64,000 nucleotides of DNA from Acidobacteriota bacterium (GTDB taxonomy: Bacteria; Acidobacteriota; Vicinamibacteria; Vicinamibacterales; UBA8438). The position numbers and the translations under genes were made by a program. The notes beneath the pieces were generated by a model. That model did not search any database and was not told the origin of the DNA. It saw nothing but the letters and a program-made list of their open reading frames with translations. Below, piece after piece: positions 62,369 through 64,000 of the stretch. The stretch lies in assembly GCA_011523845.1 (NCBI GenBank), contig WTFV01000093.1:1-64000 (forward strand). The letters are read 5' to 3'. The first letter of the stretch is position 1; every line of letters starts with the position of its first letter.

Positions 62369-63391
62369 TCAGACGGTCGAACGGGGGCGGCCGCGCTCGG
62401 CTATCAGGTCGAAGTGGAGAGAGTCGTCCGGGATCCGGCGCGCGTCCTTCAGTTCCGCATTGCGCCGCTCCCAGAATCGCAGCAGATCGGACGCCCGATC
62501 GAACGACACGTCGTCGCCGTGCTCGCTGGTGACCCGGACGCAGGGGTACAGCGACAGGATCCGGTCGAGCAGCGCCGCCGGCTCCGCCTGGCCATGGTTG
62601 ATCATGCAGGTCGGATTGAACTCGATGACGAGCGCCGGGCGGTGTCGCTCGATCAGCGTGCGGAACCCGTCGAAGGCGGGCGTCTCGTGCCCTTCGACGT
62701 CCATCTTCACGAGATCGAGGCGGGAAAGCCACGACAGCGCCTCGTCGAGGACGACCGTCTCCGCGTAGACCGCGGCCGGGCCCGGCGGCCGGGCGCCGAC
62801 CAGGTGCGCGTTGGACCCGCCGGTGATCGAGGCCATTCCCGCCCGGTCGGATGCCGCGTACGGCAGCACGCGAACGTTCTGCGCCGCGTTCACCGCCATA
62901 CCGGCGTACAGCAACTGGACGTTCCGGGGGTTGGGTTCGACCGCGGCCACCAGTCCCCGTTCTCCCACCAGGGCCGCGGCCAGCAGGGCGATGCAGCCGA
63001 CGTTGGCGCCGACGTCGACCACCACGTCCCCCTCCCGCACGCGATCCCGGATCGCCCGCCGCACATGCGGCTCGTAGTCGCGCGTGTGGACGATCCGTCG
63101 CAGGAACGGTTCGGTCTCCAGCTCCTCGTCGATGCAGACCTGGTACCCGCCCAGATCCACGGGCGTCGGACCCTGCCTCGCGAGCCCGCGCGCTTCCTCC
63201 GACTTGATGAAGCTGCTGACCAGCTCGTCGAGCGAGATGCCGCGCGCCATCTCGCGCCGGTGGTGGGCGAGACCGGCGGGGTCAGGCGGACGCCGCAGGA
63301 ACAGGCGGTAGCAATAGTAGATGTCGTCGTCCGTGACGCCGTGGTCCCAGCGGCGCAGCAGCCGGCTCAACAGACGACGCAACGATGGCAT
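62369..63391 (-). CDS. FkbM-family methyltransferase with DUF4214-like N-terminus
   Basis: A 340-residue SAM-dependent O-methyltransferase. Residues 15-75 resemble DUF4214 (YYCYRLFLRRPPDPAGLAHH), a domain found with surface polysaccharide enzymes. The FkbM core follows with SAM motif VVVDVGANVGCIALLAAALV, AVEPNPRNVQLL, and the LVKMDVEGHE motif. Members methylate sugars or polyketide-type substrates. The ATG at 63391 has GGAGGGAG four bases upstream. Convergent with mtgA. A surface-glycan role is the default guess. Confidence 0.92.
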   Translation of the reverse strand: MPSLRRLLSRLLRRWDHGVTDDDIYYCYRLFLRRPPDPAGLAHHRREMARGISLDELVSSFIKSEEARGLARQGPTPVDLGGYQVCIDEELETEPFLRRIVHTRDYEPHVRRAIRDRVREGDVVVDVGANVGCIALLAAALVGERGLVAAVEPNPRNVQLLYAGMAVNAAQNVRVLPYAASDRAGMASITGGSNAHLVGARPPGPAAVYAETVVLDEALSWLSRLDLVKMDVEGHETPAFDGFRTLIERHRPALVIEFNPTCMINHGQAEPAALLDRILSLYPCVRVTSEHGDDVSFDRASDLLRFWERRNAELKDARRIPDDSLHFDLIAERGRPRSTV

Positions 63392-63740
63392 GCAGCTCCC
63401 TCCGGACACGCCGCGCCCCGGGATGACCGGATGCAGGAACCGCGCGGCCGGCGACTGATGCTACAGCAAGAGGGTCACCGCCGGCTTCTCTCGACCGGAG
63501 AGCCCGATGCGCGGTCGGAATGGTCGATGGGACTGCACAGCAAGCGGGTCGCCGCCGGCCTCTCGACCGGAGGGACCTGCCCGGGGAAGCTGCTCGCGGC
63601 TCGACTATACTGACATCGTCGGCGTTGGTCGTTCCGGACTGCACGATTTCCTCGACGCGGTCCAGGACGAGCTCGACGGGAGCGGTCACGAGATCACGCA
63701 TACGTTCTTCGCGCAACGCCGGCAGGGAGATATCGTCGCG
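63392..63740. other. 349-bp divergent gap with imperfect direct repeat and promoter-like box
   Basis: An imperfect repeat at 63464-63500 and 63538-63572 shares CAGCAAG, GGGTC, CCGCCGGC and TCTCGACCGGAG. A TATACT box (63606-63611) could serve the downstream protease gene, without a clear -35. No gene is visible in the gap. Confidence 0.55.
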
Positions 63741-64000
63741 ATGACCTACTGCGTCGGGATGAACGTGGAGGACGGGATCGTCGGCCTCTCGGACACGCTC
63801 ATCACGTCGGGCCGCGAGGTCACCACGCTGCGCAAGGTGAACGTCTACTCGCCGCCGCGCGGCACCTTCTTCGTCATGACGTCCGGACTCCGGTCGTTGC
63901 GGGACAAGACGCTCACCTACTTCGAGGATCGACTGGCCGAGCGCGCCAGCCGCGACGAGCCGTTCGAACGGCTCTACCAGGCCGTCAACCTGCTGGCCGA
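63741..64000 (+). CDS. Anbu-type (proteasome-like) protease, 3'-truncated by window edge
   Basis: The first 86 codons of a proteasome-type Ntn hydrolase. MTYCVGMNVEDGIVGLSDTL and the following VNVYSPPRGTFFVMTSG, with ERLAERASRDEPF-like helix spacing, match the bacterial Anbu family (proteasome beta-subunit homologue). GGGAGA stands ten bases before ATG 63741. Genes commonly linked to Anbu (alpha-E protein, ATP-grasp, transglutaminase) would lie beyond the window. Confidence 0.85.
   Translation, partial: MTYCVGMNVEDGIVGLSDTLITSGREVTTLRKVNVYSPPRGTFFVMTSGLRSLRDKTLTYFEDRLAERASRDEPFERLYQAVNLLA

Overview
The window is uniformly GC-rich (roughly two thirds G+C by eye), apart from one gene at 38.0-41.0 kb that is close to 50%. 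It has no rRNA or tRNA that I can recognise and no CRISPR array. The content is DinB-like proteins, several exported CxxCH haem proteins, a PQQ-dehydrogenase relic, MCE/Mla transport, a FeoA-DtxR fusion with FeoB, RND pumps, and a PKS cluster whose architecture matches the sponge-symbiont 'swf' family. Together these suggest a marine, probably sponge-associated Gram-negative bacterium of Acidobacteriota/Vicinamibacteria type. The taxonomic call is inference from gene content, not from a marker gene.

Layout. 1-4.4 kb: the end of a TolB/FlgO-like protein translationally coupled to an RND permease. 4.6-11.5 kb: TlpA-like thioredoxin lipoprotein, YfcC-like carrier, zinc-independent MDR reductase, two tandem DinB paralogues, a PQQ-dehydrogenase relic, a hypothetical gene and a frameshifted HpcH-type aldolase. 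11.5-14.4 kb: a graveyard holding a cytochrome c peroxidase relic, a frameshifted relaxase and an intact-looking DUF433/DUF5615 toxin-antitoxin pair. 14.4-19.5 kb: DUF5655 protein, class II Fic protein, and a second RND permease closely similar to the first.

19.8-36.3 kb: one co-directional six-gene unit with gaps of at most 39 bp. It encodes an RND adaptor, an RND permease, a monomodular reducing PKS (KS-AT-DH-x-ER-KR-ACP), a radical SAM protein with a B12-binding-like N-terminus, a thioester-reductase/sulfotransferase fusion and an Sfp-type PPTase. This matches the published swfA/swfC/swfB architecture and adds a pump and an ACP-activating enzyme. Its product is unknown; a reductively released, sulfated lipid exported by the RND pump is the simplest reading.

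36.4-41.0 kb: an accessory island with an orphan XRE antitoxin beside a RelE stump, a dead IS630-type element, and a 979-residue HTH-HNH-STAND ATPase-TPR protein that looks like an uncharacterised anti-phage sensor nuclease. 41.1-64 kb: mostly housekeeping, namely glnS and gltX, a hydrolase, a PIN/HTH toxin-antitoxin pair, an aldo/keto reductase, gdhA, exported haem proteins, the iron-uptake pair, cytochrome P460, an Mla-type operon (BON protein, mlaE, mlaF, MCE protein), mtgA, an FkbM methyltransferase and the start of an Anbu-type protease.

A recurring oddity is short direct duplications (18-37 bp, often about 71 bp apart) placed on gene starts or stops.
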